Source of the DNA: Sulfurimonas sp.
Lineage (GTDB): Bacteria > Campylobacterota > Campylobacteria > Campylobacterales > Sulfurimonadaceae
Length of the DNA stretch: 6,208 nucleotides
Direction of reading: 5' to 3'
Assembly: GCA_026988735.1 (NCBI GenBank)
Contig: JALSKR010000136.1
Coordinates: 1-6,208, forward strand
Shown: one piece after another, positions 1 to 6,020 of the stretch
Position numbering within the stretch: the stretch's first letter is position 1
How the letters are laid out: each line of letters opens with the position of its first letter
Program-made: the position numbers and the translations under genes
Notes under the pieces: model-generated
What the model saw: the letters and a program-made list of their open reading frames with translations, nothing else
Databases searched by the model: none
Told to the model about the DNA's origin: nothing

Positions 1-1229
1 AGTGCTTTCATATTTTGCGCTCTTTTTATGACATTGCCCCGTCCTGTACTGAGCCTGTTCATCGCTTTGTCATAAGAGTCCTGTGTTTTTTGCAAATAGG
101 TTCCAATATGTTTCATCTCCTCTACAAACAGCACCAGTTTGTCATACATCGCTTCAGCTTCTGCAGCTATCTTTTTTGCATGTTCTTCTTGTCTTTGGGT
201 ACGCCAGATATGCTCAATGGTTCTTAGTGTCACCAAAAGAGTTGATGGAGAAACTACTAAAATATTGTTCTCGTAGGCTCGTTTAAAAAACTCTCCGTCT
301 TGTTCAAGTGCCAATAAAAAAGCTCCCTCAATAGGCATAAAAAGCAGGACAAAATCAAGCGTATTAACCCCTTCAAGCTTTTCATAATTTTTTGCACTCA
401 GCTCTTTTATATGCGAAGATATACTTGCTATATGCTCTTTTAACGCTTTTGCTTTTTCTTCAGGCTCATCCGCATTGACAAATCTCTCATACGCAGTCAG
501 TGAGACTTTAGAATCCACTATAATATCTCGCTTTTGCGGCATATGAATGATGACATCTGGTCGGTAAGTTTTGCCCTCATTTGATTTTAATGTAGCCTGA
601 AGTTCATACTCAACACCCTCACGCAAACCGGATTGTTCTAAGATATTTTCTAAAACAAGTTCTCCCCAGTTCCCCTGTGTTTTGTTTTCACCTTTAAGTG
701 CATTTGTCAAATTAAGGGCTTCATTTGCCAGAGTTTCGTTCATCTGTTTAAGTCGTGCAAGTTCATCTTTTAGCAAATGACGGTCTTTAAGTTCGACTTC
801 AAACTGTTCTCTTGCCTCTTTGGAAAAATTTGTTATCTGTTCACGAAAGGGTTTTAAAAGGAGTTCTAACTGCTCTTTGTTTGCAGAACTGAACTGCTTT
901 GACTTGTCGTCAAAAATTTTGTTTGCCAGAAGTTTAAACTCCTGAGAAAGTTCCTCTTTTGCTTTTTGTAAAACTTCCAGTTTCTCAGCCGAGGCTTTCA
1001 TCTCATCATTGTATCTTGCATTTAAAACCGCATATTCAATCTCCAAAGCATTATAATCTTCTTTAAGCTGTTCATAATTATTTGTCAATGTAAAATAAGA
1101 GCTTTGTAACTCCTCTGCCTTTACATGTAAAGCCTCTTTTTCACTCTTTAGTTTCATATATAAATACAAAAGCACCAAAAAAGAGAGTCCTAAAAATGCA
1201 ATCAATGCCAAATATATATTTTCATTCAT
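1..1229 (-). CDS. rmuC: DNA recombination protein RmuC (C-terminus outside window)
   Basis: I translated this frame by hand: 409 codons from ATG at 1229 run open to the left edge, so only the C-terminal tail is missing. Residues about 5-24 form one N-terminal membrane segment, followed by a charged, probably coiled-coil stretch (about 26-175). The RmuC domain follows, with QGNWGE at 185-190, RPDVIIHMP at 223-231, IIVDSKVSL at 236-244, MPIEGAFLLAL at 298-308, VVSPSTLL near 325 and GRGNVIKRA at 396-404. The RPDV and VDSK pair fits the restriction-endonuclease-like fold assigned to this family. RmuC is known for limiting recombination at inverted repeats in E. coli; its biochemistry is poorly defined. 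The start is supported by AAGG six bases upstream (1236-1239). The gene is divergent from the helicase gene. E. coli RmuC is about 475 residues, so a short tail is expected beyond the edge. The family call is firm; the exact role is inferred. Confidence 0.95.
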   Translation of the reverse strand, partial: MNENIYLALIAFLGLSFLVLLYLYMKLKSEKEALHVKAEELQSSYFTLTNNYEQLKEDYNALEIEYAVLNARYNDEMKASAEKLEVLQKAKEELSQEFKLLANKIFDDKSKQFSSANKEQLELLLKPFREQITNFSKEAREQFEVELKDRHLLKDELARLKQMNETLANEALNLTNALKGENKTQGNWGELVLENILEQSGLREGVEYELQATLKSNEGKTYRPDVIIHMPQKRDIIVDSKVSLTAYERFVNADEPEEKAKALKEHIASISSHIKELSAKNYEKLEGVNTLDFVLLFMPIEGAFLLALEQDGEFFKRAYENNILVVSPSTLLVTLRTIEHIWRTQRQEEHAKKIAAEAEAMYDKLVLFVEEMKHIGTYLQKTQDSYDKAMNRLSTGRGNVIKRAQNMKA

Positions 1230-1235
1230 GTCAAA

Positions 1236-1261
1236 CCTTATAAATTCTGTTTTTTATTATA
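1236..1261 (-). promoter_or_regulatory. rmuC promoter -10 and ribosome binding site
   Basis: On the minus strand a perfect TATAAT (1261-1256) lies about 27 bases before the rmuC ATG. It is followed by AAGG (1239-1236), spaced six bases from the start codon. This would give a leader of roughly 20 nt. No TTGACA-like -35 is visible at the usual distance, which is common in Campylobacterota. The expected -35 position (about 1279-1284) falls on the outer edge of the MITE-like element. Confidence 0.6.
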
Positions 1262-1291
1262 CTAGATTTTCAAGCAATTCAGCCCAGACTA

Positions 1292-1316
1292 AAGTCATAA
1301 GTATCTACACAAATAT
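1292..1316 (+). repeat. left terminal inverted repeat
   Basis: This is the left arm. It begins AAGTCATAAGTATCTACACA and continues AATAT, and all 25 bases are repeated in reverse complement at 1530-1554. Outside it, CAGCC at 1280-1284 and ACT at 1288-1290 also match the right arm. Confidence 0.85.
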
Positions 1317-1529
1317 TTTCGACTGTTAAAGTCCTTGTTTATGGGCTTTAAAGGAAGTGATGGCTTTAGTTTCATTATTAGAAATAGTATAATTTAAAGA
1401 TATTTTTTAAATTTTTATATATAAAAGAATAAAAACTAAAAATTTATACAATACATATTACTGTTTCTGCGATGGTACTAAAGTAAATATCTTCTATAAA
1501 CGCCTAAATAACAGGCTTTCAGGTAAAAT

Positions 1530-1554
1530 ATATTTGTGTAGATACTTATGACTT
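1530..1554 (-). repeat. right terminal inverted repeat
   Basis: This is the right arm. Read on the minus strand it is identical over 25 bases to 1292-1316. The outer continuation reads CAGCCGGCACTG on the minus strand (1566-1555), against CAGCCCAGACTA on the left. Confidence 0.85.
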
Positions 1555-1638
1555 CAGTGCCGGCTGTTATTACTTCTTTACCACTCTATGCCAAAATTAC
1601 AAAAAAAGTTACCTTCTCTTTTGTAGCATTATACACTT

Positions 1639-1663
1639 AAGTAATTAAAAATATTCATTACTT
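1639..1663. promoter_or_regulatory. dyad AAGTAAT-N11-ATTACTT upstream of helicase promoter
   Basis: A perfect 7-bp inverted repeat (1639-1645 and 1657-1663) with an 11-bp spacer has half-site centres 18 bp apart. It lies about 38-62 bp upstream of the predicted transcription start. The position and symmetry would suit a dimeric regulator, but the surroundings are AT-rich, so a chance dyad is possible. No regulator is identified. Confidence 0.3.
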
Positions 1664-1688
1664 TAATATAAACTTAGAAAAATTTAGC

Positions 1689-1694
1689 TATAAT
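1689..1694 (+). promoter_or_regulatory. -10 box of the helicase promoter
   Basis: A perfect TATAAT in the context TTTAGCTATAATTCC gives a likely start of transcription near 1700-1702. There is no recognisable -35 hexamer 17 bp upstream. The preceding DNA is A/T-tract rich, as is usual for the housekeeping sigma factor in Campylobacterota. Confidence 0.6.
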
Positions 1695-1700
1695 TCCATA

Positions 1701-1808
1701 AATATTTTAAGGGGAAGATGCCCTGATAGACTTAAAGTGGAAATTTTAGTAGAACTTGCGTCATCTCCTTATATATAAAAAGACTTTTACAGTCATATAA
1801 AAAGGATA
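1701..1808 (+). promoter_or_regulatory. structured 5' leader of the helicase mRNA
   Basis: The predicted untranslated leader is about 108 nt. AAGGGGAAGATG (1709-1720) can pair with CATCTCCTT (1762-1770) through nine base pairs with a three-base bulge. The right strand, CTCCTT, copies the anti-Shine-Dalgarno core of 16S rRNA. The left strand looks like a strong ribosome binding site placed before ATG CCC TGA (1718-1726). A second hairpin, GACT-TTTAC-AGTC (1782-1794), lies just before the real ribosome binding site. Long regulated leaders are known for DEAD-box genes of other bacteria; a regulatory role here is inference. Confidence 0.4.
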
Positions 1809-1814
1809 ATGATG
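1802..1814 (+). promoter_or_regulatory. ribosome binding site deciding the helicase start
   Basis: AAGGA at 1802-1806 precedes two adjacent in-frame ATG codons, 1809-1811 and 1812-1814. The spacing is 2 nt to the first and 5 nt to the second, so the second ATG is the better start. The choice changes the protein by one residue only. Confidence 0.65.
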
Positions 1815-3365
1815 CAAGAAAATGCACAAGAAACACAAACACCAACCACAGAAGAACCTACAATCACATTTGATTCGTTAAACCTAAAACCCGAAATACT
1901 TAAAAGTGTTAAATTTGCCGGATTTACAGTCCCCTCACCTATTCAGGAACAGGCAATCCCTATCATACTTGAAGGTCGTGATATGGTTGGTCAGGCACAC
2001 ACTGGTACAGGAAAAACAGCAGCTTTTTCACTTCCAGTTCTTTCAAACATGAAACTCAACGGAAAAGTTGAAATGCTTGTTATTACACCTACACGTGAGC
2101 TTGCAACACAGGTAAGTGATGAAATCTTCAAATACGGTCGTAATTTAAATGTAAAAACAGTAACAGTATATGGCGGTAGTTCATATAAGCGTCAACTTGA
2201 CCTTATCGGTCGTGGTGCAAGCGTTGTTGTTGCAACACCGGGTAGAATGTTAGACCTGTTAAAAAGAAATATGCTCAACAATTTTGCACCGAGTGTTGTT
2301 GTGCTTGATGAAGCTGATGAAATGCTTGACATGGGATTTTTGGATGACATCACTGAAATTTTCTCTTATCTTCCAACAGACAGACAGACTCTGCTTTTTT
2401 CAGCAACTATGCCACAGCCAATTAAAAATCTTGCTAACAAGATTTTAAAAGACCCTGCTTTTGTTTCAATCACAAAAGGTGAAACAACAAATACAGACAT
2501 TGAACAAGAATACTATGTAATTGATGAACATGAAAGAGATGATGCCATTATTCGTCTTATGGACTCAGAAAACAGTACAAAATCAGTTGTCTTTTGTAGA
2601 ACAAAATCTGAAGTTGACAGACTCAGCAATGTCCTTTCAAATGCAGGTTATTTAGCAAACGGGCTTCATGGAGATATGGAACAGCGTCAACGTGAAGCAG
2701 TTATCAAAGGCTTTAAAAATGACTCTGTAAAAGTGCTTGTTGCAACTGATGTTGCCGCTCGTGGTATACATGTAAGCAACATTTCACATGTATTTAACTA
2801 CCATATTCCGTTTGATCCGGAGTCTTATGTTCACCGAATTGGGCGAACAGGTCGTGCAGGAACGAAAGGAAAAGCGATTACACTGCTTACACCTTTGGAA
2901 TTTAAAGAGTTGCAACGTATTAAACAAAAAGTAGGTACTTCAATGAACCATGCTTTTGTTCCAAGTAAAAATGACTTGCGTGAATCTACTGTAGATAAAA
3001 TGGTAAAAACAATTGAAGACCAAAAAATATATGACGAAGCACATAAAATTCTTGACCGTCTCAAAGAAGATATAGATGAAGAAAAAATCATGTTTAAACT
3101 CATCTCTATGATTTTGGACAGACAGGATATCAAAGGACCAAGTCACATTGGTATTCCTGCTGATAAACTAACTGCTATTTTAGAGCGTGCCGGCAAAAGA
3201 AACGACAGTCGCGGAAAAGGCGGCAGAGGCCGTGGCGGATTCCGTGGAAACAGCCGTAACCGTTCAGGTGGTGACAGAAATCGCTCAGGCGGAGACAGAA
3301 ACCGTGACGGCGGCGGATACCGTGGAAACAGAAATTCATCAAACAGAAATAGAAACAGAGACTAA
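1812..3365 (+). CDS. deaD: DEAD-box ATP-dependent RNA helicase, DeaD/CsdA type
   Basis: The protein has 517 residues, numbered from the second ATG (518 if 1809 is used). All helicase motifs are present: Q motif PSPIQ at 41-45, Walker A AHTGTGKT at 62-69, PTREL 93-97, GG 121-122, TPGR 142-145, DEAD 166-169, SAT 197-199, VVFCRT 259-264, ATDVAARGI 311-319 and HRIGRTGR 341-348. Residues about 365-460 form the extra helical region seen after the core in DeaD/CsdA-like proteins. From about 462 the tail is a disordered Arg/Gly/Asn/Ser stretch likely to bind RNA; I see no DbpA-type RNA-binding fold. It should unwind short RNA duplexes using ATP in the cytoplasm, in ribosome assembly, RNA decay or cold adaptation. 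Motif V reads ARGIHV where ARG(I/L)DV is usual. It heads a probable two-gene operon with the HIT gene. The family is certain; deaD versus rhlE as a name is less so. Confidence 0.93.
   Translation: MQENAQETQTPTTEEPTITFDSLNLKPEILKSVKFAGFTVPSPIQEQAIPIILEGRDMVGQAHTGTGKTAAFSLPVLSNMKLNGKVEMLVITPTRELATQVSDEIFKYGRNLNVKTVTVYGGSSYKRQLDLIGRGASVVVATPGRMLDLLKRNMLNNFAPSVVVLDEADEMLDMGFLDDITEIFSYLPTDRQTLLFSATMPQPIKNLANKILKDPAFVSITKGETTNTDIEQEYYVIDEHERDDAIIRLMDSENSTKSVVFCRTKSEVDRLSNVLSNAGYLANGLHGDMEQRQREAVIKGFKNDSVKVLVATDVAARGIHVSNISHVFNYHIPFDPESYVHRIGRTGRAGTKGKAITLLTPLEFKELQRIKQKVGTSMNHAFVPSKNDLRESTVDKMVKTIEDQKIYDEAHKILDRLKEDIDEEKIMFKLISMILDRQDIKGPSHIGIPADKLTAILERAGKRNDSRGKGGRGRGGFRGNSRNRSGGDRNRSGGDRNRDGGGYRGNRNSSNRNRNRD
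3258..3299 (+). repeat. two tandem 21-bp units encoding NRSGGDR
   Basis: Two in-frame 21-bp copies (3258-3278, 3279-3299) encode NRSGGDR twice, followed by a degenerate third (NRDGGGYR). The copies differ at several third codon positions, so this is an older duplication kept at protein level. It lies in the RNA-binding tail of the helicase, where length variation between strains is likely. Confidence 0.7.
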
Positions 3366-3370
3366 TCTCT
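3357..3370 (+). promoter_or_regulatory. small hairpin over helicase stop and HIT upstream region
   Basis: AGAGA (3357-3361) and TCTCT (3366-3370) are perfect complements around CTAA, which contains the helicase stop codon TAA. The hairpin ends 3 nt before the HIT start codon, where a ribosome binding site would be expected. No good AAGGA is present there, so the HIT gene is probably translated by coupling to the helicase. The stem is short and may be chance. Confidence 0.3.
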
Positions 3371-3373
3371 TCT

Positions 3374-3760
3374 ATGGGCAGACTCAGAATTTATGAAGAT
3401 GATAATTTCTTTATAGAAAAAGAAGAGAGTGAAATTCCCTGGCTAAAAATCTTCACTAAAGAGCTCTACAAAGAGCTTGGAGACATGCCTAAAGAGTTGC
3501 GAAAGCAACTCTTTGAAATCTTTGATATTATCGAAGATGAAATGAAAAAATACTACAATCCTGCAAAAATCAATATGGCTTCATTTGGAAATATGCTCCC
3601 ACATGTCCACTTACATGTAATGGCAAGATTTGAAAAAGACAGTTATTTTCCCAACCCGATGTGGGATGAAAAGTTACGAGAAGCTGATTTGGATTTAGCT
3701 GATGAGGAAGAGTTTTATAAAAGAGTTGTAGAGGCTTTAAAGCAATTCAGCCTAGGTTAA
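3374..3760 (+). CDS. HIT family (histidine triad) protein
   Basis: The protein has 128 residues with the histidine triad H77-V-H79-L-H81-V at 77-82, in the context NMLPHVHLHVMARF, followed by DSYFPNPMW at 89-97. The triad is the nucleotide phosphate-binding and catalytic motif of HIT hydrolases and transferases. The N-terminal strand (IYEDDNFFIEKEESEIPWLK) and overall length fit the short HIT proteins of Campylobacterota. The substrate cannot be told; nucleotide phosphoramidates or dinucleoside polyphosphates are typical for the family. It starts 8 nt after the helicase stop without a clear Shine-Dalgarno, which suggests coupled translation in one operon. The last codons (SLG-stop) lie inside a repeat and hairpin also present at 3821-3851, so the C-terminal end may have been reshaped by the repeat. 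The family call is firm; the specific function is unknown. Confidence 0.9.
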   Translation: MGRLRIYEDDNFFIEKEESEIPWLKIFTKELYKELGDMPKELRKQLFEIFDIIEDEMKKYYNPAKINMASFGNMLPHVHLHVMARFEKDSYFPNPMWDEKLREADLDLADEEEFYKRVVEALKQFSLG

Positions 3761-3763
3761 AAC
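3732..3763 (+). repeat. direct repeat copy 1, overlapping the end of the HIT gene
   Basis: This begins AGGCTTT and ends AGCCTAGGTTAAAAC; the same start and end recur at 3821-3851 with a variable middle. AGGCT (3732-3736) and AGCCT (3749-3753) can pair. The HIT stop codon TAA (3758-3760) lies inside it. Confidence 0.6.
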
Positions 3764-3794
3764 TTTAATGCCATTAAGTTAAGCAATTTTTTCG

Positions 3795-3820
3795 GAAGCG
3801 ATGCTTTAGCTTCGCCTTTT
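3795..3820 (+). terminator. possible weak terminator of the helicase-HIT operon
   Basis: The 5-bp hairpin GAAGC/GCTTC with a 9-nt loop is followed by GCC and then TTTT (3817-3820), 35 nt beyond the HIT stop. The stem is short and the T-run is delayed, so this is a weak candidate. Nothing better follows the operon closely. Confidence 0.3.
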
Positions 3821-3851
3821 AGGCTTTGAAAACTAAAGCCTAGGTTAAAAC
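3821..3851 (+). repeat. direct repeat copy 2
   Basis: This is the second copy of the unit at 3732-3763, 89 bp further on. Here the hairpin is stronger: TAGGCTTT (3820-3827) pairs with AAAGCCTA (3835-3842). The stems are kept in both copies while the loops differ, which suggests the structure rather than the sequence is conserved. Confidence 0.55.
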
Positions 3852-3900
3852 CTAGGTTCCGAGAAGACATTAAAACCTAGATTCCGAAAAAGTTATTTTT

Positions 3901-4027
3901 CGCCTCTCAAGTTCTCATTTTTATTCTAGTTCAAGGCGGATATAAATATATTTGAGGAGCTTACTGTAGTAAGTGACGAAAAGATATTTTTATCCAACGC
4001 AGAAATTGGATAAAAATGTTACTTGAG
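3901..4027 (-). repeat. structured intergenic repeat at the 3' end of fabH
   Basis: Several arms can pair in two incompatible ways. Nested form: CTCAAGT and ATTTTTAT (3906-3912, 3917-3924) with ATAAAAAT and ACTTGAG (4010-4017, 4021-4027). Inside that, 3939-3953 pairs with 3981-3995 (two mismatches) around CTTAC-TGTA-GTAAG (3960-3973). Local form: the 12-bp hairpin 3986-3997/4006-4017. Read on the minus strand it has blocks CTGCGTTGG, CGTCACTTAC, AGTAAGCTCCTC and CGCCTTGAA. From memory, similar blocks occur between genes of many proteobacteria; I could not check this. The last codons of fabH are part of it. Confidence 0.5.
3986..4017 (-). terminator. 12-bp hairpin just after fabH, likely transcript end
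   Basis: ATTTTTATCCAA (3986-3997) and TTGGATAAAAAT (4006-4017) are perfect complements around an 8-nt loop, one base beyond the fabH stop codon. On the minus strand it is followed by ATCTTTTC, a weak U-tract. It would end or protect the rpmF-plsX-fabH transcript. On the plus strand no T-run follows, so any effect on the helicase-HIT operon is less likely. Confidence 0.5.
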
Positions 4028-5017
4028 TGGTGAAAAAGGGATTAGGGCGCTTCCCCATGTTAATCCTCCGCCAAAAGCATCCAAAAGCATCAGTTCGCCA
4101 GATTCGAGCTCCCCTGATTCATACAGATCATTTATAGCCATTGGAATGGAAGCTCCTGAAGTATTTCCGTATTTTTCAACGGTTACAACAACCTGATCAT
4201 CTCTCATTTTCAAAGCTTCACCGACAGCTTTGATAATTCTCAAATTTGCCTGATGCGGAATAAAGTGCTTGATATCTTCACTTTTAATGTTGTTATCTTC
4301 GAGTATCTCTTTGACATCTTTTGTGAGTGTACGTACAGCAACTTTGAATGTTTCATTGCCTTTCATTTGCATAAAACATGTTCCAGCTTCTGCATCTAGT
4401 GCATCATGAGCAGAACCGCTTCCACCGTTTGGTGTCATAAGCAAATCTGCATATTGTCCATCAGCGCCGGTATGCACATCTATAATAGCTTCACTTTTGT
4501 CATCAGTTGCGCTAATCACCGCAGCACCTGCACCATCACCAAAGAGTATACATGTACCACGGTCACTGTAATCAGTAATGGCAGAAAGTTTTTCCGCACC
4601 GATGATTAAAATATTTTTTTTTATACCTGATTCTATAAATGCTTTTGCTATCGCCAAAACATAAATGAAACCTGTACATGCAGCAGAAATATCAAAAGCG
4701 GTTGCATTTTTGATACCCAGCTTTGTGGAAATAATCGTTGCCGTTGATGGCATACAAAAATAATCCGGTGAAATTGTGGCTGTAATCACCATATCAATCT
4801 CGGATTTGTCTATACCGCTTCTCTCTAATGCTTTTTGAGCAGCTTTTGCACCCAAATCACTTGTGAATTCATCTTGAGATGCTATATGACGCTCTTTAAT
4901 TCCCGTTCTTTTTGTAATCCATTCATCTGAAGTATCAACCATATGTGAAAGTTCTTCATTTGTAAGTATTTTCTCTGGTACATAGGCACCAATAGAACGA
5001 AATGCAGCATAAGCCAT
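4019..5017 (-). CDS. fabH: beta-ketoacyl-ACP synthase III (FabH)
   Basis: The 332-residue protein is the normal family length. The catalytic triad is visible: C114 in SAACTGF, H255 in IPHQAN and N285 in [17 protein letters not shown] at 159-167 and [12 protein letters not shown] at 315-326 are further FabH signatures, as is [14 protein letters not shown] at 31-44. It condenses an acyl-CoA (usually acetyl-CoA) with malonyl-ACP to start each fatty acid chain in the cytoplasm. The ATG at 5017 lies one base after the plsX stop (TAA-G-ATG), with AGGA inside the last plsX codons eight bases upstream, so translation is coupled. The gene is last in rpmF-plsX-fabH. Its stop and last codons lie in the structured repeat 3901-4027. 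No key residue is missing. Confidence 0.97.
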   Translation of the reverse strand: MAYAAFRSIGAYVPEKILTNEELSHMVDTSDEWITKRTGIKERHIASQDEFTSDLGAKAAQKALERSGIDKSEIDMVITATISPDYFCMPSTATIISTKLGIKNATAFDISAACTGFIYVLAIAKAFIESGIKKNILIIGAEKLSAITDYSDRGTCILFGDGAGAAVISATDDKSEAIIDVHTGADGQYADLLMTPNGGSGSAHDALDAEAGTCFMQMKGNETFKVAVRTLTKDVKEILEDNNIKSEDIKHFIPHQANLRIIKAVGEALKMRDDQVVVTVEKYGNTSGASIPMAINDLYESGELESGELMLLDAFGGGLTWGSALIPFSPLK

Positions 5018-5018
5018 C

Positions 5019-6017
5019 TTAGATTTCCTTTTGTTTTAACTCTTGCAGTCTTGTAATAATATGTCTGTTGACACCTGTATCGACATAATCTATAGCCTGA
5101 TAAATAGCATTTTCTATGGCTCTGGCATTACTTTTACCATGACTTACTATTGCACAGCCTTTTATCCCAATCAAGGGAGCTCCACCGATTTCAGCATAAT
5201 CTATCTCTTTTTTGAGCAGTTTAAAAACTTTTCTCATTAAAAGCGCACCTGTAATGCGAATAGGAGATTTTTTTATATAATCTTTAATCAGTTGTGAAAT
5301 TGTAGAAGCAACACCTTCGCTTGTTTTGAGCACAAGATTTCCTACAAAACCGTCACATGTAATCACATCGCAACTTCCGTTGAAAATATCTCCACCTTCA
5401 ACATTTCCTTTAAAGCCTTTGTAGCCTTCTAAAATTTTGAAAGCTGCTTTTGTAACTTCATTCCCTTTGGAGTCTTCTTCACCATTTGCCAAAAGTCCAA
5501 TACTCGGTTCTGCTATACCCAAAACATCTTCTGCATAACAACCGCCCATAACAGCAAACTCTGCCAAATGTTCCGGTTTTGAATCTACATTTGCCCCAAC
5601 ATCCAAAAGAACAGAACGGCGACCCGTTTTTGTTGGCATAAGTGTGACAAGTGCAGGACGGGAAACCCCCTGAAGGCGTCCCAGTCTTAGTGTAGCAAGT
5701 GTCATTGTTGCACCGCTGTGTCCGGCAGACACTATACCATCAGCTTCGCCATCTCTTACTAAATCCACAGCTTTATAGATACTGCTCTCTTTACGTTTAA
5801 CGGCATCTGTAGCAGCATCACTCATTGAAATAACGTCATTACAATCGACAATTAAAATCTTATCTCTATAACGTTTTGGTAACAGAGGTAAAATTTCTGA
5901 TTTATTTCCTACGAGTATCGGAGTGAATCTTTTCTTTTTGAGTGCTTTTATGCATCCGTTTACAATTGGCTCAGGACCAAAGTCCCCGCCCATTGCGTCA
6001 ATAGCAATTTTTACCAT
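5019..6017 (-). CDS. plsX: phosphate acyltransferase PlsX
   Basis: The 332-residue protein is the usual family length. Conserved segments are [16 protein letters not shown] at 4-19, [10 protein letters not shown] at 96-105, [15 protein letters not shown] at 137-151, [12 protein letters not shown] at 175-186, [16 protein letters not shown] at 220-235 and [10 protein letters not shown] at 278-287. PlsX converts acyl-ACP and phosphate to acyl-phosphate, the donor PlsY uses to acylate glycerol-3-phosphate in phospholipid synthesis. It works at the inner face of the membrane without membrane segments, and none are seen here. The ATG at 6017 follows the rpmF stop by three bases, and the only weak Shine-Dalgarno (GGTGAG) is in the end of rpmF, so expression probably depends on coupling. 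Next to fabH it groups early lipid synthesis steps. Confidence 0.97.
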   Translation of the reverse strand: MVKIAIDAMGGDFGPEPIVNGCIKALKKKRFTPILVGNKSEILPLLPKRYRDKILIVDCNDVISMSDAATDAVKRKESSIYKAVDLVRDGEADGIVSAGHSGATMTLATLRLGRLQGVSRPALVTLMPTKTGRRSVLLDVGANVDSKPEHLAEFAVMGGCYAEDVLGIAEPSIGLLANGEEDSKGNEVTKAAFKILEGYKGFKGNVEGGDIFNGSCDVITCDGFVGNLVLKTSEGVASTISQLIKDYIKKSPIRITGALLMRKVFKLLKKEIDYAEIGGAPLIGIKGCAIVSHGKSNARAIENAIYQAIDYVDTGVNRHIITRLQELKQKEI

Positions 6018-6020
6018 TGA

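Larger units (their letters stand above)
1280..1566. mobile_element. MITE-like element with long terminal inverted repeats
   Basis: A 25-bp perfect inverted repeat (1292-1316 against 1530-1554) encloses 213 bp. The match continues outward imperfectly to CAGCC at 1280-1284 and GGCTG at 1562-1566, giving arms of about 37 bp with 4 mismatches in the outer 12. The interior is very AT-rich, has stops in the frames I read, and shows no transposase motif. This is the form of a miniature inverted-repeat element, or a decayed IS that has lost its transposase and depends on one elsewhere. I found no convincing target-site duplication, so the exact ends are uncertain and the IS family is not assigned. 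It sits in the shared upstream region of rmuC and the helicase gene. Confidence 0.7.
3788..3891. repeat. 104-bp block bounded by a 10-bp inverted repeat
   Basis: TTTTTCGGAA (3788-3797) and TTCCGAAAAA (3882-3891) are perfect complements enclosing the block. Inside are GAAGC/GCTTC (3795-3799, 3809-3813), TAGGCTTT/AAAGCCTA (3820-3827, 3835-3842) and CCTAGGTT/AACCTAGG (3839-3846, 3849-3856). There is also an 18-bp direct repeat, 3847-3864 and 3872-3889, with two mismatches. No coding potential is seen. It resembles a dispersed palindromic intergenic repeat; the copy number elsewhere is unknown. Confidence 0.5.

Noticed and set aside
15..286. Two short plus-strand open frames (15-227 and 83-286)
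   Set aside because: They lie antisense to rmuC, whose frame is open and carries family motifs throughout. Neither short product shows a recognisable motif.
1..1229. rmuC as a truncated pseudogene
   Set aside because: The frame is open to the window edge with all motifs in order; the missing end is due to the window limit.
1280..1566. Target-site duplication and assignment to a known IS family
   Set aside because: Flanks compared at three possible boundaries show no convincing direct repeat. A loose likeness of the right end (GGCACTG) to IS6-family ends is not shared by the left end.
2831..3146. Two minus-strand open frames opposite the helicase
   Set aside because: They are antisense to conserved helicase sequence and look like shadows of its codon use.
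3187..3396. Plus-strand 69-residue open frame rich in Ala, Thr, Val and Glu
   Set aside because: It is the shifted reading of the repetitive Arg/Gly tail of the helicase, so its low complexity is a by-product.
3732..3891. Possible CRISPR array
   Set aside because: Repeat units are few, degenerate, palindromic and unevenly spaced, and there are no uniform unique spacers or cas genes.
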